DNA of 64,000 nt from a bacterium (GCA_029565675.1 JAKQNP010000025.1:29338-93337), one strand, 5' to 3'; shown: positions 15,747-25,763, counted from the first letter of the stretch. Program-made: numbers and translations. Notes: generated by a model from the letters alone, not told the origin.

Positions 15747-17312
15747 TCAGATAAACTCTTTTTCCGCCTGCCAGATTTGCGCAAAGGAAAACTGTGGGCC
15801 GCGGCAGATGAAGAACTGGCGGCCGTTTTCATGCGGCATGGCATAGGGATGGTTCGTGGTCGCCGCCAGTTCGACCTGGGTGAAGCGGCCGGGCCCCTGC
15901 AGATCGGCCAGGTTTTCCTCTGTCGTGCGATGGGCGCCCATGATAATGGCCACAGTCATGGGCCGATCGAGACGGCTTTGCCCCCACAGCCAGTAATTGT
16001 TGTGCGGACAGAGCGCCGGCGGCAAGCCATGACGGCGGCCGAAGAAATCGATGGCGGCCGCCTGTCCATAATTGCGCACATAGATCACACACCCGGACTG
16101 CTCTTCCGGCGTCAATTGCCTGTAAATCGCCGCGACCTGTTCGACCATCTCCTCCCACCCGAACATGTCGGCATAATACTGCGGCAAATCCATCAGCGGC
16201 GAATGCTCTTCCGGTTGTGGCGTCATTCCAAGGGCATTCTGGTAAGCGATGAATTTTTCCACCGGCAGCACCGGAACGGCAAAAGGCATGACCAGCACAC
16301 TCAGAAGGACCAGAGCGATCACGAAAACGGGCCGCACCCCTTTCCAGGAAAATCGCTCCAGCAGCACGGCGCCGGCGGCGAGAAACGGCGCGTAGATGGG
16401 GGTCAGATAAAAGACCTTGGCATGGGTGAGGATCATCACGGCAAAGATCAGCACATAGGCCCAGGCGAAGAACCGCACTTTTCTGCCGGAAGGATGCAAG
16501 CCGAAGAAGGCCAATCCGAGCAGCCAGAGCAGGGATTGGGCGAATCCGGACTGCATAAACTGCCCGAGGAGAAATTCGACGGGCGGCAGGGCGACATTTT
16601 TCTCGCCCGCGGCGCGGCGCATGAACTCCAGCGAGGGAAAATCATTGTTCACCTGCCAGAGGATATGGGGCAGGAAGAGCAGAAAGGCGATCAGCGCGCC
16701 CAGCCAGAAGCGGCGGTCGAGCAGCTGCCGCCGCTGTGCGGTGAGCAGCAGTCCGGCGCCAAGGCCGGCGATCAGAAAGCCCACCGAATACTTGTTGAGC
16801 AAACCCAGTCCGGCGGCCACACCAAACCAGCTCCACCAGTCAGGACGCTCCTGCACGATGATTTTAATCGCGATCCAGGCGAGCAACGCCCAGAAAAAGA
16901 GATCAAAGGCGTTGAGGGAGTAATAGCGCGCGGCGTTGCCGAGGATGACGGGCGAGAGGGCGGCCGCGGCGGCGGCCAGGAGCTGCGCGAATCTTTTGCC
17001 GCCCAACAGGCGCGCCATCGAAGCGGCCAGCACCACCACACCGGCACCGGCCAGGGCCGGCACGAAACGGATGGCAACCAGCGAATCACCGAACAGCCAG
17101 CGCGTCGCAGCAAGGATCAGCGCGCTCAGGGGCGGCTGATCCACGTAGCCCCAGGCGAGATGGTCGCTGCAGGCGATGTAATAGAGTTCATCGCGAAAGT
17201 AGCCGTAACGGCCGTGCAAGACCACATTCAACAGCAGCTTCAGCCCCGCGATTCCCCACACCCACACAGCAGCGCTCCTGAACAGCTGTTGCGCGGTAAT
17301 TTTAATTCTCAT
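15747..17312 (-). CDS. GT39-family (PMT_2) membrane glycosyltransferase
   Basis: The 521-residue protein has about eleven membrane helices and the PMT_2/ArnT-like signature: YGYFRDELYYIACSDHLAWGYVDQPPLSALI in the first external loop, in which the DE pair is the likely catalytic acid region, and GLLNKYSV further on. These enzymes transfer a sugar from a polyprenyl-phosphate carrier at the outer membrane face. The start is ATG 17312, preceded by GGGAGGAAAAGC. The soluble C-terminal domain (after residue about 360) ends in QAEKEFI. A long plus-strand frame over the same bases is a shadow. It stands alone between the restriction scar and a secreted protein gene. Confidence 0.85.
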   Translation of the reverse strand: MRIKITAQQLFRSAAVWVWGIAGLKLLLNVVLHGRYGYFRDELYYIACSDHLAWGYVDQPPLSALILAATRWLFGDSLVAIRFVPALAGAGVVVLAASMARLLGGKRFAQLLAAAAAALSPVILGNAARYYSLNAFDLFFWALLAWIAIKIIVQERPDWWSWFGVAAGLGLLNKYSVGFLIAGLGAGLLLTAQRRQLLDRRFWLGALIAFLLFLPHILWQVNNDFPSLEFMRRAAGEKNVALPPVEFLLGQFMQSGFAQSLLWLLGLAFFGLHPSGRKVRFFAWAYVLIFAVMILTHAKVFYLTPIYAPFLAAGAVLLERFSWKGVRPVFVIALVLLSVLVMPFAVPVLPVEKFIAYQNALGMTPQPEEHSPLMDLPQYYADMFGWEEMVEQVAAIYRQLTPEEQSGCVIYVRNYGQAAAIDFFGRRHGLPPALCPHNNYWLWGQSRLDRPMTVAIIMGAHRTTEENLADLQGPGRFTQVELAATTNHPYAMPHENGRQFFICRGPQFSFAQIWQAEKEFI

Positions 17313-17409
17313 GCTTTTCCTCCCGTTTGGATCGCGTATCCGTGGTGTCCTACCATGACCGATCACCTGCATGTCGCATCCGCAGGAGAGTTTGCTCCAC
17401 CTCCACGGC

Positions 17410-18345
17410 TCATTTCAAAATAAGGAATTTATTTCTCAGTATATAATGATCATTCAAGACGAGTCGAACAAAGTATAGACCGCCGGGAAGGTGTTGGCAA
17501 TTCAAGATGATATCCTGTTTGCCTGGCGGCAAGATTCCGAAGGCTTCCCAATACACCGCTTCACCCCTGATATTGAATACCGACAAGTCAACATTGGCCG
17601 GCCGCATCAAATCGAATTCGATCCGGGTCGATCCGTTGAACGGGTTTGGATAGTTGATGACCTGATCATGGTCGGCAGGACGATCTGGGGAAGGTCCGGA
17701 TTTGACGCCGACAACACAGTCCACCAGCCTGGCTCTGAAACCGATCGGCCCCGTATGGTGGGTTTCTTGCATACTCCAGTGAACTCTTTTGAACAGGCCG
17801 GTTTTATGCCGAAACAACAAGGAATCGCGCGGCCAGGTGAACGGCCAGGTGATAAGCGAATCCTCGAAATGATCGCTGAATCGATAGACCTCTTGCCGAT
17901 CAAGGAATTGCCAGATTCGTATTTCACGATTCATGCTGACGCTCAGGCTGTCATTCAATTCTTGTGCATCACAGGTGATTTGATGCCGGCCCAATTGGGA
18001 CTCGGTCAGTTTTAACTGAACGGTGTCCCTGACCATATAGGTGGAGTCGATTCCCCAATCCAGCGCTTGCTTGTTGTATCTTTGGATATCGACAATTTGC
18101 GAAATGGACCACTCGACGGTATAGTCATCGACAAGGGATGAATCATCGACTGTATAAACCACCACACCTGAATCGGTCTGGCTGTGATCGAATGTGCCAA
18201 CCCAATAGGTCGTATCGAATGAGGTATATTCATAAACAAACCTGTTGCCGATGGACAGGGGAAATAAATCGTACGGTTGGCCAGGGATGGGGTTGGCCAA
18301 CAGCAAAAAAAGAAAAACAAGCAAATCTCTGTGGCGTTTCAACAT
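17410..18345 (-). CDS. Secreted protein with FlgD-like C-terminal sorting domain
   Basis: The 311-residue protein begins with a signal peptide (LLVFLFLLLANPIPGQ) and ends in a FlgD-like/T9SS type A-like domain: NYPNPFNGSTRIEFDLMRPANVDLSVFNIRGEAV, then LPGGLYFVRL and FLILK. This C-terminus is used in FCB-group bacteria to send proteins through the outer membrane (type IX or a related route). The middle (about residues 25-220), rich in aromatic and Asp residues, starts with FPLSIGNRFVYEYTS, a pattern common in short secreted proteins of this group; its function is unknown. It is separated from the GT39 gene by about 100 bp and is probably its own transcript. Confidence 0.75.
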   Translation of the reverse strand: MLKRHRDLLVFLFLLLANPIPGQPYDLFPLSIGNRFVYEYTSFDTTYWVGTFDHSQTDSGVVVYTVDDSSLVDDYTVEWSISQIVDIQRYNKQALDWGIDSTYMVRDTVQLKLTESQLGRHQITCDAQELNDSLSVSMNREIRIWQFLDRQEVYRFSDHFEDSLITWPFTWPRDSLLFRHKTGLFKRVHWSMQETHHTGPIGFRARLVDCVVGVKSGPSPDRPADHDQVINYPNPFNGSTRIEFDLMRPANVDLSVFNIRGEAVYWEAFGILPPGKQDIILNCQHLPGGLYFVRLVLNDHYILRNKFLILK

Positions 18346-18483
18346 TCGAGAGTCGCTCCATTTTGCTCAACCAGCAGTTCCCATTCTGCACACCATTGGC
18401 GCCGCGCCTTCCGCAGCAAAGCTGGCGTTCGACTGCACAAAAGCCACCAACAGGCCAGGTGAAAGCCGTTGCGGACCGAAGGT

Positions 18484-18969
18484 CTATTCGAATTTATACT
18501 CCCAATACCCCACATCGAGCCATCGGTTGAACTTTTTCCCGATTTCTTCGAATCGCGCCACTTGCCGAAATCCCATCTTTTCGTGCAGCTTTTGACTTTT
18601 TTCATTCGGCAGGGTGATTCCTGCTACCAGGACATGAACACCTGATTCCCGCAGTTCGTCGATCAATTTCGCAGTCAAGGCTGTTCCTATTCCTCTGCCA
18701 CAGTGATCCTTTTCCACATAGACCGTTGTTTCGACTGAATGCCGATAGGCAGACCTTGCTCGCCATTTTGTTGCGTAACAATATCCGACCGCCTTTCCTG
18801 CTTCTGCATAGACCAACCAGGGATAATCGGCGGTACAGGCCTCGATCCTTTTCCGCATTTCCATGGGGGTTATCGGTTCCTCTTCAAATGTGACAACCGT
18901 ATTCTCGATGTAATAATTGTAGATGTCGGTTATCTGCTCTGCATCTGCAATCTCAACAGGACGAATCAT
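18484..18969 (-). CDS. GNAT acetyltransferase, phosphinothricin-acetyltransferase-like
   Basis: The 161-residue protein begins MIRPVEIADAEQITDIYNYYIENTVVTFEEEPIT, the typical start of the Pat/MddA group of GNAT N-acetyltransferases. It has the acetyl-CoA-binding turn DHCGRGIGTALTAKLIDEL (Q/R-x-x-G-x-G/A) and the later GITLPNEKSQKLHEKMGFRQVARFEEIGKKFNRWLDVGYWE. It would acetylate a small amine or amino-acid analogue in the cytoplasm. I start at ATG 18969, because the frame upstream of it is not protein-like. The gene stands in a run of small single enzymes (VOC, DUF1801) on the same strand. Confidence 0.88.
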   Translation of the reverse strand: MIRPVEIADAEQITDIYNYYIENTVVTFEEEPITPMEMRKRIEACTADYPWLVYAEAGKAVGYCYATKWRARSAYRHSVETTVYVEKDHCGRGIGTALTAKLIDELRESGVHVLVAGITLPNEKSQKLHEKMGFRQVARFEEIGKKFNRWLDVGYWEYKFE

Positions 18970-19167
18970 TCTGACCTCGCAGCAGTGTCCCCGCATTGGA
19001 CGGGACACCAATGTAAATTTTCCCAACCTATTTTGCGGCAACTTGCCTCGAACCGGTGATCCTGCATTGTCAGGAGTTGCCGGCTCGCTTGTGCCCCACC
19101 CGAGCCAATTCATCCCGTTGACAGGCTGATAGGCTGGGGCGCATGGCGACAGGGCCGGGCCGGTCGG

Positions 19168-19503
19168 TTATCGGAATTTCCGTTGATCATCGGCGTCAAA
19201 CTCGAGAAATTCCACCGGCGCACCGTTGCACAGCACGAATGCGACAGTCACACCCTCGGAAGGACGGTTGGGCTCGATCAAAACTTGTTGCCCGGCGATT
19301 GCCGCGGCCAGGTCGTCCACCTCGAACGCAACATGCGCGACTGTTTTCACCAGCTCGGGAAGCGGGCAGTCAGCCTCGTAACGCATCCACTGAATGCCGA
19401 AAGGATTGTCCGCATGATCGGTACAATACATCTTGCAGGCCGCTACATAGGTCTCCCCTGCCCTGGCTAAAGTTGTCGGTATGCCGAGGTGATGGTATCT
19501 CAT
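19168..19503 (-). CDS. VOC-family (glyoxalase-like) protein
   Basis: The 111-residue protein starts MRYHHLGIPTT and contains VAHVAFEVDDLAAAIAGQQVLIEPNRPSEGVTVAFVLCNGAPVEFLEFD. These are the paired beta-alpha-beta-beta-beta modules of the vicinal-oxygen-chelate superfamily, with possible metal ligands His4 or His5, His in VAHVAFEVDD and Glu in VEFLEF. It may act as a lyase, dioxygenase or resistance protein. I prefer ATG 19503, which has AAAGGA eight bases upstream, over the one at 19521. Substrate unknown. Confidence 0.8.
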   Translation of the reverse strand: MRYHHLGIPTTLARAGETYVAACKMYCTDHADNPFGIQWMRYEADCPLPELVKTVAHVAFEVDDLAAAIAGQQVLIEPNRPSEGVTVAFVLCNGAPVEFLEFDADDQRKFR

Positions 19504-19586
19504 CCGATCCGATCCTTTCATTTCGAGTGGGCCGATCTCCGCCTGATCGGCGAAAGGGTTTGTCTCTCCGAGTCCGGTTGCAGCGA

Positions 19587-19973
19587 CTATCGAATCCTTT
19601 TGCGGGCGGTCGACCTGGCACGCGCCTCTATTGCCCTGAACCGGACGATATCCGCGATAAGGTCGAAAGGGATTGGCTTGTCGATAAGAAACTTGACCGA
19701 GCCTTTTGCGCTCTCGTAAGGTGCCAGCTCCTCCTTGAACGCCTCAATGCCGGATGGGGTCGGATAGAATCCGATATGATTCTTGAATGCCGCAAAATGC
19801 ACCAGATTTCCATTTAAAACAAAGGTCGGAATTTGGTATCGGATCGCTTCGGCTGCATCGGGTGCGATTCTTTTTATGAGCGTTCGCAGCTGTTGCAGAA
19901 GCAGTTGCACATCGTGCGGAAAGCCGGCGATATATTCGTCGATACTCTGAGGGCCTTGCCTGGCCGTTTTCAT
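19587..19973 (-). CDS. DUF1801 family protein
   Basis: The 128-residue protein has the DUF1801 pattern: SIDEYIAGFPHDVQLLLQQLRTLIKRIAPDAAEAIRYQIPTFVLNGNLVHFAAFKNHIGFYPTPSGIEAFKEEL, followed by GSVKFLIDKPIPFDLIADIVRFR and an Arg/Lys-rich end. Proteins of this family are small cytoplasmic alpha/beta proteins related to iron-chaperone-like and YdhG proteins; their job is not firmly known. The start at ATG 19973 gives the normal family length. Same strand as the VOC and GNAT genes but with gaps of 80-200 bp. Confidence 0.85.
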   Translation of the reverse strand: MKTARQGPQSIDEYIAGFPHDVQLLLQQLRTLIKRIAPDAAEAIRYQIPTFVLNGNLVHFAAFKNHIGFYPTPSGIEAFKEELAPYESAKGSVKFLIDKPIPFDLIADIVRFRAIEARARSTARKRIR

Positions 19974-20245
19974 TGCGGTTCTCCTCGCCAAAATCGATAA
20001 GAATGGCTCTGATGCCAAACGTTGCTCCAGCTGCAAAGATCTCGTGTATGCGCGCCTGCTCCTTGATTTTTTAAGCCCAGACCGCGGCCATTTATACAGC
20101 CTGTGCACGAGGTGAGAGAGTAGAGAATAGGGAATAGCCTGGCGCTTCTCCTCTGATTTCTTGCTCTGCTATTCGACATATGGCGATCTCTTATCCTTCC
20201 CCTTGCAGCCGCTGCGGGCTCTCCCAGCAAAACATGGGTCGCATT

Positions 20246-20491
20246 TTATCTCAACAGGAGCATTTTTCTGGCAATCGAATGGAACCCGCTCTGCAAACGG
20301 ACCAGATAAACACCGCTGGCCATTTTGCCGCCATCGATTACCGCGGCATGAGCTCCGGTCTTCTGGAAACCATCGAACAGAGTCATGATTGTTTCGCCGC
20401 GGAGCTTGGTGATCGTCAGGCTGATACGGCAGTCCTGCTCGAGCGAATAGCGAATCGTTGTAGAGGCATTGAATGGATTTGGATAATTCTG
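20246..20491 (-). pseudogene. Orphan FlgD-like C-terminal sorting domain (gene remnant)
   Basis: The last 80 codons of a frame read QNYPNPFNASTTIRYSLEQ, then CRISLTITKLRGETIMTLFDGFQKTGAHAAVIDGGKMASGVYLVRLQSG and the closing MLLLR, a complete FlgD-like sorting domain. The frame stays open upstream to 20731, but that part (for example QIPCCCRQA just before the domain) is not protein-like and has no signal peptide. The body of the secreted protein has been lost and only its export tail remains. The bases 20492-21013 show no other gene. Confidence 0.65.
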
Positions 20492-21013
20492 GGCCTGCCT
20501 GCAGCAACACGGAATTTGTATAAGCGAGATTTTCACTGTACGGCCACAGCCTTTGCCGGCTCGCCTGCCAGTCAAAAGCCCAGGCGGTATCCTGGCTGCA
20601 AGACCATTTGTAAGATAAAAATTCCTGCAGTGACGCATTGTGGGTTGGCGCGAACGGAGTGCCCTTGGCGAAATTGCATGCAGACCTTTGGCGTCACCCG
20701 ATCTCTCTTTGGCCTGCCCCTGCATGATCACCTGCTTCCTTAAAGAAATTTAACCAGGTGGGCACTGGAAAGCAAGAATATTTCCTCTGCCCGCCCTGGT
20801 TCGGCTGCGCCTACTGACGTATAGAGGGCAAAACAGCCATCGGAGCATTAACAAGATCGTACTCTGCTCTCCCGTCGACGCTATTCGCGCATTTATAGAC
20901 CTTTAGATAAAAAAACGATTCCGGTTGCGCAAGTGGCTGACGATCGGCTTTGCTTTCGAGACTCGCAGACCGGATCCCCGCGCTTGTGCCGCAATGCCGG
21001 GAGCTTGATCAAT

Positions 21014-21664
21014 TCACCGCAGTTTCCTTTTGAAGAATGCGGCAAGAGCAACAGTCGCGCCTGGCAAGGTCACCGCCCATGCCGACGCACCCCAGATCAA
21101 AGGATGATAAAAGGTTTGCAGAGCGATAAACGGCATAATGAGGCCATTGGCGATGAAAAACCAGCGCACTGCCTTTTCCAATCCCGCTCCCGCAAAAATG
21201 AATGCAGCAAAAAGAGTGGACAAACTCATAAAGCTGTATCCAAGAAGGTCAACTGAATAGGTAAATGAGTTAAAGACATTGAACAAGAAAGGCCGGATGT
21301 GGTCGCTGACCTCGCCGCGATAAAGGGCCGGGGCGACCAGAGTGAGCTGGACAAAATAGTTCATGCAGATCAACGTGCCGTACATGATCGCAAACGCCAG
21401 TCCCGTTTGGCTCCAGATCTTTCGGTCTGCCGGCGCATGGCTGTGCACGCATCCCATCATGACGACAAACGAGATCCCGAGAAACAGCGAAGGCACCAGC
21501 AGGATCACCAGACCATACCAGGTGCTGTCGTTCTCAGGACCACCGCCGGATCCCATGAGATCGAACCACTCGGCAAGCTGTCCGATAACATAGGCAATGC
21601 TGAAAATGGACGCGAAAACGGCTGACCAGAAACCGAGCTTGTAAACACTCTTTTGTGCTGACAT
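21014..21664 (-). CDS. Six-helix membrane protein of unknown function
   Basis: The 216-residue protein has about six hydrophobic helices: residues 10-30, 48-70, 85-108, 128-150, 158-175 and 185-205. It begins MSAQKSVYKLGFWSAVFASIFSIAYVIGQ; the first loop carries DLMGSGGGPENDSTW. I do not recognise a named family with certainty; it recalls DUF4386-like small integral membrane proteins. The start at 21664 has GAAGGAGAT upstream. It is not linked to the arsenic operon. Confidence 0.6.
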   Translation of the reverse strand: MSAQKSVYKLGFWSAVFASIFSIAYVIGQLAEWFDLMGSGGGPENDSTWYGLVILLVPSLFLGISFVVMMGCVHSHAPADRKIWSQTGLAFAIMYGTLICMNYFVQLTLVAPALYRGEVSDHIRPFLFNVFNSFTYSVDLLGYSFMSLSTLFAAFIFAGAGLEKAVRWFFIANGLIMPFIALQTFYHPLIWGASAWAVTLPGATVALAAFFKRKLR

Positions 21665-22400
21665 ACGGATCTCCTTCTTTTGTTAGAGAAAGGTCTATCC
21701 CTTCCTGCAGGCCAGGGCGTCGTCTGCAAAACCGGCCTGCAGACGAGTGGTTTTGAAAAGCACGAAATGCGATGATCCGCCGCATTTTTATCCAAAAATC
21801 GCTGCCGGGCAATTTAAAAAGCCGGCAGCATACAATCTTCAGACTGCCGACCGAATAAAAGCATCTCTGTTATCGGTAACGCAACCCGGCCATGATCTCT
21901 AGCCCTGCCCTGCAACCGGGCATAATCGGGAAAACGCTTTTTGAACCGTGGAGGCCTGCGCGAAATGAATTCCGGTCCGTGCGGGGTATGACCGTCTCCT
22001 GGGAAGCAGCAAATCGAGGATGCCAGCTGTAATCGAATAATTATAGTTAATTCATTATGCTGTATTAGTCAAGGAAAAAGTTGTTTTTTTTTAGCAATCA
22101 GGTTTTGCGCATTGATCGACAAAAAATCTTTTTAGCCGCAGTGAGGTGGATATAAAGGGCTAAAGGCGGGCGGGATCGATGGAATGGAACAGGAAAGAGC
22201 GGACAAATCCGTCGAAAATGAGGTTATCGCCTGCCAATGCAAATGATGAAAACAGCAATCCAGCAGCTGTTCTCCAAGTTTGCAAATACAATACTTGCGC
22301 TGTTGCATCACGCAAGCGACGGCTGTCTGCAAAGGCCGGCCATGAGCTCCGTATTGCCTGGTGCAAGAGATGGAAAAAATCGTAACCAGCCGAGTGCGCC
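21665..22400. other. Gene-free interval of about 735 bp
   Basis: No gene is recognised. An A+T-rich patch at about 22025-22105 contains TATAAT-like words and a run of T residues and could hold a promoter or a terminator. The bases 22150-22400 are open in short frames on both strands but none has a start with a ribosome binding site or a known motif. It separates a membrane protein gene from the 3' end of the arsenic operon. Confidence 0.4.
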
Positions 22401-23099
22401 TCAGATCGACTGCAGAAGCAGATAGATCCCACCGGCGATAACCAGCAGGCCACACAAGCGTTTGGCCCACAGAACGCCCGCGTTTTCAGTGACCCGGTCG
22501 AGGTAATCCTGCGCTTTTTTCGCCAGGGTGCCGAAAAACACAATAACTCCACTATGCCCGAGCGCAAAAAAGAGGATCAGCAAAACCGCAGAGACAAACG
22601 ACCCCTGGGCCCTGGTAAAAGCCACGCCGAGCACCGGGGCGATAAAAGCAAATGTACAGGGTCCCAGGGCGATGCCGAACACCAACCCCAGCAGCAAGGC
22701 CGAAAGCAATCCCTGGCGGGGACGGTTCCGGGGCACAAAAGACCAATCGAGCCGGAACACGTCCAACAGATGGAGCCCGACGACAAAGAACACCGCCACG
22801 ACAAGAAGGTTGCCCACACGGCCGAGATCCCCCATCAGCCGTCCAAGAGATGCGGTGATCACGCCGATAAGGGCGATCGACAGCAGGATGCCGATGGCGA
22901 AGACCAGCGAAAACCCAAAAGCCCGGGCAGTGGTCTTTTTCCCCTGACTCATGACAAAGCCAATGACCAGCGGAATGCTGGACAAATGACAGGGACTGAG
23001 CAGAATGCTCAACAAACCCCAGACAAAGGCACTCGCCAAAGAGAGCCACAGGTTTTGCGACAAGGCGGTGGAGAGGGTGGAAAACAAATCCTGAATCAT
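22401..23099 (-). CDS. CcdA/DsbD-family transmembrane electron carrier
   Basis: The 232-residue protein has six membrane helices and the two conserved cysteines of the CcdA family: Cys37 in LLSPCHLSSIP and Cys148 in LGPCTFAFIAPVL. They shuttle reducing equivalents from cytoplasmic thioredoxin to the outside of the membrane. It is the last gene of the arsenic operon and follows the thioredoxin lipoprotein gene, which would be its natural electron acceptor. The probable role is to keep an envelope thiol system reduced during arsenic stress, an inference from gene order, which recurs in other arsenic operons. Confidence 0.85.
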   Translation of the reverse strand: MIQDLFSTLSTALSQNLWLSLASAFVWGLLSILLSPCHLSSIPLVIGFVMSQGKKTTARAFGFSLVFAIGILLSIALIGVITASLGRLMGDLGRVGNLLVVAVFFVVGLHLLDVFRLDWSFVPRNRPRQGLLSALLLGLVFGIALGPCTFAFIAPVLGVAFTRAQGSFVSAVLLILFFALGHSGVIVFFGTLAKKAQDYLDRVTENAGVLWAKRLCGLLVIAGGIYLLLQSI

Positions 23100-23249
23100 C
23101 TCTGTTTTACCCGGATTTTTGCGTTCAATGCTTTGGACCGAAATGAAAAGCCGATCACCTGAGACTGAAAAATCGGTTTGTTTCCCAGATACCCTTCGGT
23201 TCCGCCGGCTGTGATGGAATGGATTCGGTATCAGACGCGCGGATCGGTA

Positions 23250-23648
23250 TTATTGATCGATGGGTGTCAGCCCCTGCTCCTGCAGGAAAACATCGATCTC
23301 TTTTTCCGGCAGAAATCCCTCGTGGCGCATGAGTTCGTTGCTATCCTTGTCGAGAAAAACCTGGGTGGGAATCAGTTTGATTTTGTATTCCTGGGCATAC
23401 CTTTTTTGATCCGCTTGCCAGACATCGTAAAAAACGACCTCGATCTGATCACCGTATTTTTCTTCGATCGATTTCATGATGGGTTGCATGGCTTTGCAGG
23501 GGATACAGTTGACCGAGCCGAGCTCGACAAAGGTGATTCTGGCGCCGCCGGTCTTTCCCATTTCTGCATCTTTTTGCGAGTCTGCTTTTGTTCCACAGCC
23601 GAGCAGCGCGACCAGAGCCGATAAGATGAGCAGTCTTTCGATTCGCAT
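23250..23648 (-). CDS. Thioredoxin-fold lipoprotein
   Basis: The 132-residue protein has a lipoprotein signal (LLILSALVALLGC, lipidated Cys18) and a thioredoxin domain with a CIPC active site (Cys48 and Cys51) in VELGSVNCIPCKAMQP. A cis-proline region, KLIPTQVFLDKDSNE, follows. It would act at the periplasmic face of the inner or outer membrane as a thiol-disulfide exchanger, receiving electrons from the CcdA-like protein encoded next. It is within the arsenic operon, 47 bp after the CPKC protein. Confidence 0.85.
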   Translation of the reverse strand: MRIERLLILSALVALLGCGTKADSQKDAEMGKTGGARITFVELGSVNCIPCKAMQPIMKSIEEKYGDQIEVVFYDVWQADQKRYAQEYKIKLIPTQVFLDKDSNELMRHEGFLPEKEIDVFLQEQGLTPIDQ

Positions 23649-23694
23649 GTTTTTCCTTTCGTTGCAAACTGACTGAAGCGCTTGTTTGTTCTTT

Positions 23695-23925
23695 TCAGCG
23701 GATCCACTCGAGAATTTGCTTTTCGTCAGGCAGTTTGCCGCTGCTTCTCACTTCACCATCGACGACCAGACCCGGCGTCATCATCACACCATAGGACATA
23801 ATCTCTTCGATTTCGGTCACCTTGATCAGATCGATCTCGATGCTGTTGTCGGCAGCGACTTTGCGCACACGCTCTTCAAGCGCCTTGCATTTGGGGCAGC
23901 CTTTGCCCAGAATTCTGATTTGCAT
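23695..23925 (-). CDS. Small thioredoxin-like 'redox-active disulfide protein' (CPKC)
   Basis: The 76-residue protein is the small thioredoxin-fold family often called redox-active disulfide protein 2: MQIRILGKGCPKCKALEERVRKV, with Cys10 and Cys13, then the cis-proline segment VMMTPGLVVDGEV. It is cytoplasmic. It could reduce the arsenate reductase encoded two genes upstream, which is of the thioredoxin-dependent type. It lies 42 bp after acr3. Confidence 0.9.
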   Translation of the reverse strand: MQIRILGKGCPKCKALEERVRKVAADNSIEIDLIKVTEIEEIMSYGVMMTPGLVVDGEVRSSGKLPDEKQILEWIR

Positions 23926-23967
23926 GGTTTTGCCCTCCTGTCATTGAGAGACGGATTCAGAAAAGAA

Positions 23968-25161
23968 TTAGACTGTTCTTTCGGCTTGCGGGAACCCATG
24001 CCGGGTGCGCAGGCTGATTCGCACCAGCATAAGCATGACCGGCACCTCGATCAACACACCGACGACGGTGGCCAGGGAAGCGCCGGAAGAGAGGCCGAAG
24101 AGCATGACCGAGGTGGCGATAGCGACTTCGAAATGGTTCGAAGCGCCGATCATGGCCGCCGGAGCAGCGTCGCGATAATTCAACCCGAGCAAACGAGCCA
24201 GGCCGTAACCGAGCCAGAAAATCAGGTTGGTTTGAATAAACAGCGGGACTGCAATCCAGAGGATAATCAGAGGATTGGCCAGGATCACCTCGCCCTTGAA
24301 ACTAAACAACAGCACCAGCGTCACCAACAGGGCTGCGATCGTAATCGGCGTCAGAACATGAAGAAATCTTTCCTTAAACCACATTTCGCCCTTTGTGCGG
24401 ATCAGCCATCGTCTGGAAAAGTAACCCGCCAGAAGCGGAAGAGCCACATAAACGGAAATCGAAAGGAGCAAGGCCTGCCACGGCACCGGCAAACGGCCGA
24501 CGCCGAGCAAAAAGCCGCCCAGCACGCCATAGAGCACCAGCATGGTCAGGGAATTGATCGCTACCATGACCAGAGTCAGGCCGTCGTTGCCTTTTGCCAG
24601 GTAGCTCCAGACCAGGACCATGGCGGTGCAGGGAGCGATGCCCAACAGGATGCAGCCCGCCAGATAGCTGCGCCACAAAGGGATCTCGAGCATCTTGACG
24701 CCATCGGCCAGGACCACGGTCCCGGCGCCATGCTGCGCGCCGACCGGCAGATCGAGGCCAAAAGGCATCTTGACCAAATCCGTGGCGTCGGCCCCGATGA
24801 ATTGCCGGAAAACCACGCCGAGGAAAAGCAGCGCGATGGCATACATGGTAAAAGGTTTGACTGCCCAATTCACGAACAGCGTCAATCCAACCGGCTTGCC
24901 GCTCTTGCCGGCTTGAATAACCTGGGCGAAATCGATTTTGACCATGATGGGATACATCATGAAAAAGAGACAGACCGCAATTGGGATCGACACCACCGGC
25001 GCACTGTTGACATGAAGGGACAATCCGTCGAGAGTGCGGGCCACCCCCGGTGCGACACTCCCCAATACAATACCGCCAACGATGCAGAGCCCCACCCACA
25101 GGGTCAAATAGCGCTCAAAAACTGTCATACTCTGGGTTTCCGGAACAGCCTTGTGCTTCAT
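23968..25161 (-). CDS. acr3: Acr3-family arsenite efflux permease
   Basis: The 397-residue protein has ten membrane helices and the Acr3 (BASS superfamily) pattern: [47 protein letters not shown], the conserved essential cysteine Cys178 in [15 protein letters not shown], and [14 protein letters not shown]. It exports As(III) across the inner membrane using the proton motive force. I start at ATG 25161, with GAGGAGAG upstream; the longer frame (to 25317) overlaps the arsC gene and is not protein-like. It lies 118 bp after arsC in a seven-gene operon. Confidence 0.93.
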   Translation of the reverse strand: MKHKAVPETQSMTVFERYLTLWVGLCIVGGIVLGSVAPGVARTLDGLSLHVNSAPVVSIPIAVCLFFMMYPIMVKIDFAQVIQAGKSGKPVGLTLFVNWAVKPFTMYAIALLFLGVVFRQFIGADATDLVKMPFGLDLPVGAQHGAGTVVLADGVKMLEIPLWRSYLAGCILLGIAPCTAMVLVWSYLAKGNDGLTLVMVAINSLTMLVLYGVLGGFLLGVGRLPVPWQALLLSISVYVALPLLAGYFSRRWLIRTKGEMWFKERFLHVLTPITIAALLVTLVLLFSFKGEVILANPLIILWIAVPLFIQTNLIFWLGYGLARLLGLNYRDAAPAAMIGASNHFEVAIATSVMLFGLSSGASLATVVGVLIEVPVMLMLVRISLRTRHGFPQAERTV

Positions 25162-25279
25162 GCAACTCTCCTCAAACTCGTCGATCTCGTTAAAGGCTCC
25201 GGTATGGGGCGATCCGGCACAAACGAGAACAACGATTTTTTCTTTCGGTCTTGTCTTCTCCTGAATACGTTCCGCTCCA

Positions 25280-25711
25280 TCAGCTGGCGGTGCTTTGCGC
25301 TTTTCGCATAAAGTCACTAAATTCTTTTCGTATCTCGTCCCGCACCCGCCGAAAGACGGCCAGAATCTCGTCTTCGTTGCCGGCCGCCTCTGCCGGATCT
25401 TGAAAGCCTATGTGCAATTGCTCTTTGACCTCGCCCAGGAACATGGGACAGGTCTCTTTTGCATGATCACAGACCGTGATAACCCAATCGAAACCTTGAT
25501 CCACAAAGGCAGCGACATCTTGTGGTTTGGCAGCGGAAATATCGATGCCGATTTCAGCCATGACCTGGACCGCTTTGGGATGAACCCGGGAAGAGGGGTG
25601 TGTCCCGGCAGAATAGACTTCCAGCTCCGGATCAAAGAATTTCAGCAAGCCCGCTGCCATTTGACTGCGGCAGGAATTGCCTGTGCACAGAATCAATATG
25701 CGTTTTTTCAT
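25280..25711 (-). CDS. arsC: Thioredoxin-coupled arsenate reductase (LMW-PTP fold)
   Basis: The 143-residue protein starts with the low-molecular-weight phosphatase loop [13 protein letters not shown] (Cys9 to Arg15) and has two further cysteines, Cys81 and Cys88 in [11 protein letters not shown]. This is the triad of the S. aureus pI258-type enzyme: arsenate is reduced to arsenite by an intramolecular disulfide cascade and thioredoxin resets it. The start is ATG 25711; a frame upstream from a TTG is not part of the fold. Two thioredoxin-like proteins in the same operon are the likely reductants. Its product, As(III), is exported by the next gene's Acr3. Confidence 0.95.
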   Translation of the reverse strand: MKKRILILCTGNSCRSQMAAGLLKFFDPELEVYSAGTHPSSRVHPKAVQVMAEIGIDISAAKPQDVAAFVDQGFDWVITVCDHAKETCPMFLGEVKEQLHIGFQDPAEAAGNEDEILAVFRRVRDEIRKEFSDFMRKAQSTAS

Positions 25712-25763
25712 ACCCGGCTCCTCAAAAACAGAATCAGCATCCTGTTGTTGTAAAAATTGTCTG

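Noticed and set aside
15777..17423. Long plus-strand open frame (548 codons) over the GT39 gene
   Set aside because: It lies entirely antisense to a clear membrane transferase; composition (His, Gln, Gly, Arg rich) is that of a shadow frame and there is no motif or ribosome binding site.
23686..25311. Long plus-strand open frame (541 codons) across acr3 and the CPKC gene
   Set aside because: It is antisense to the arsenic operon and spans two genes and their spacer; it looks like a shadow of biased codon use.
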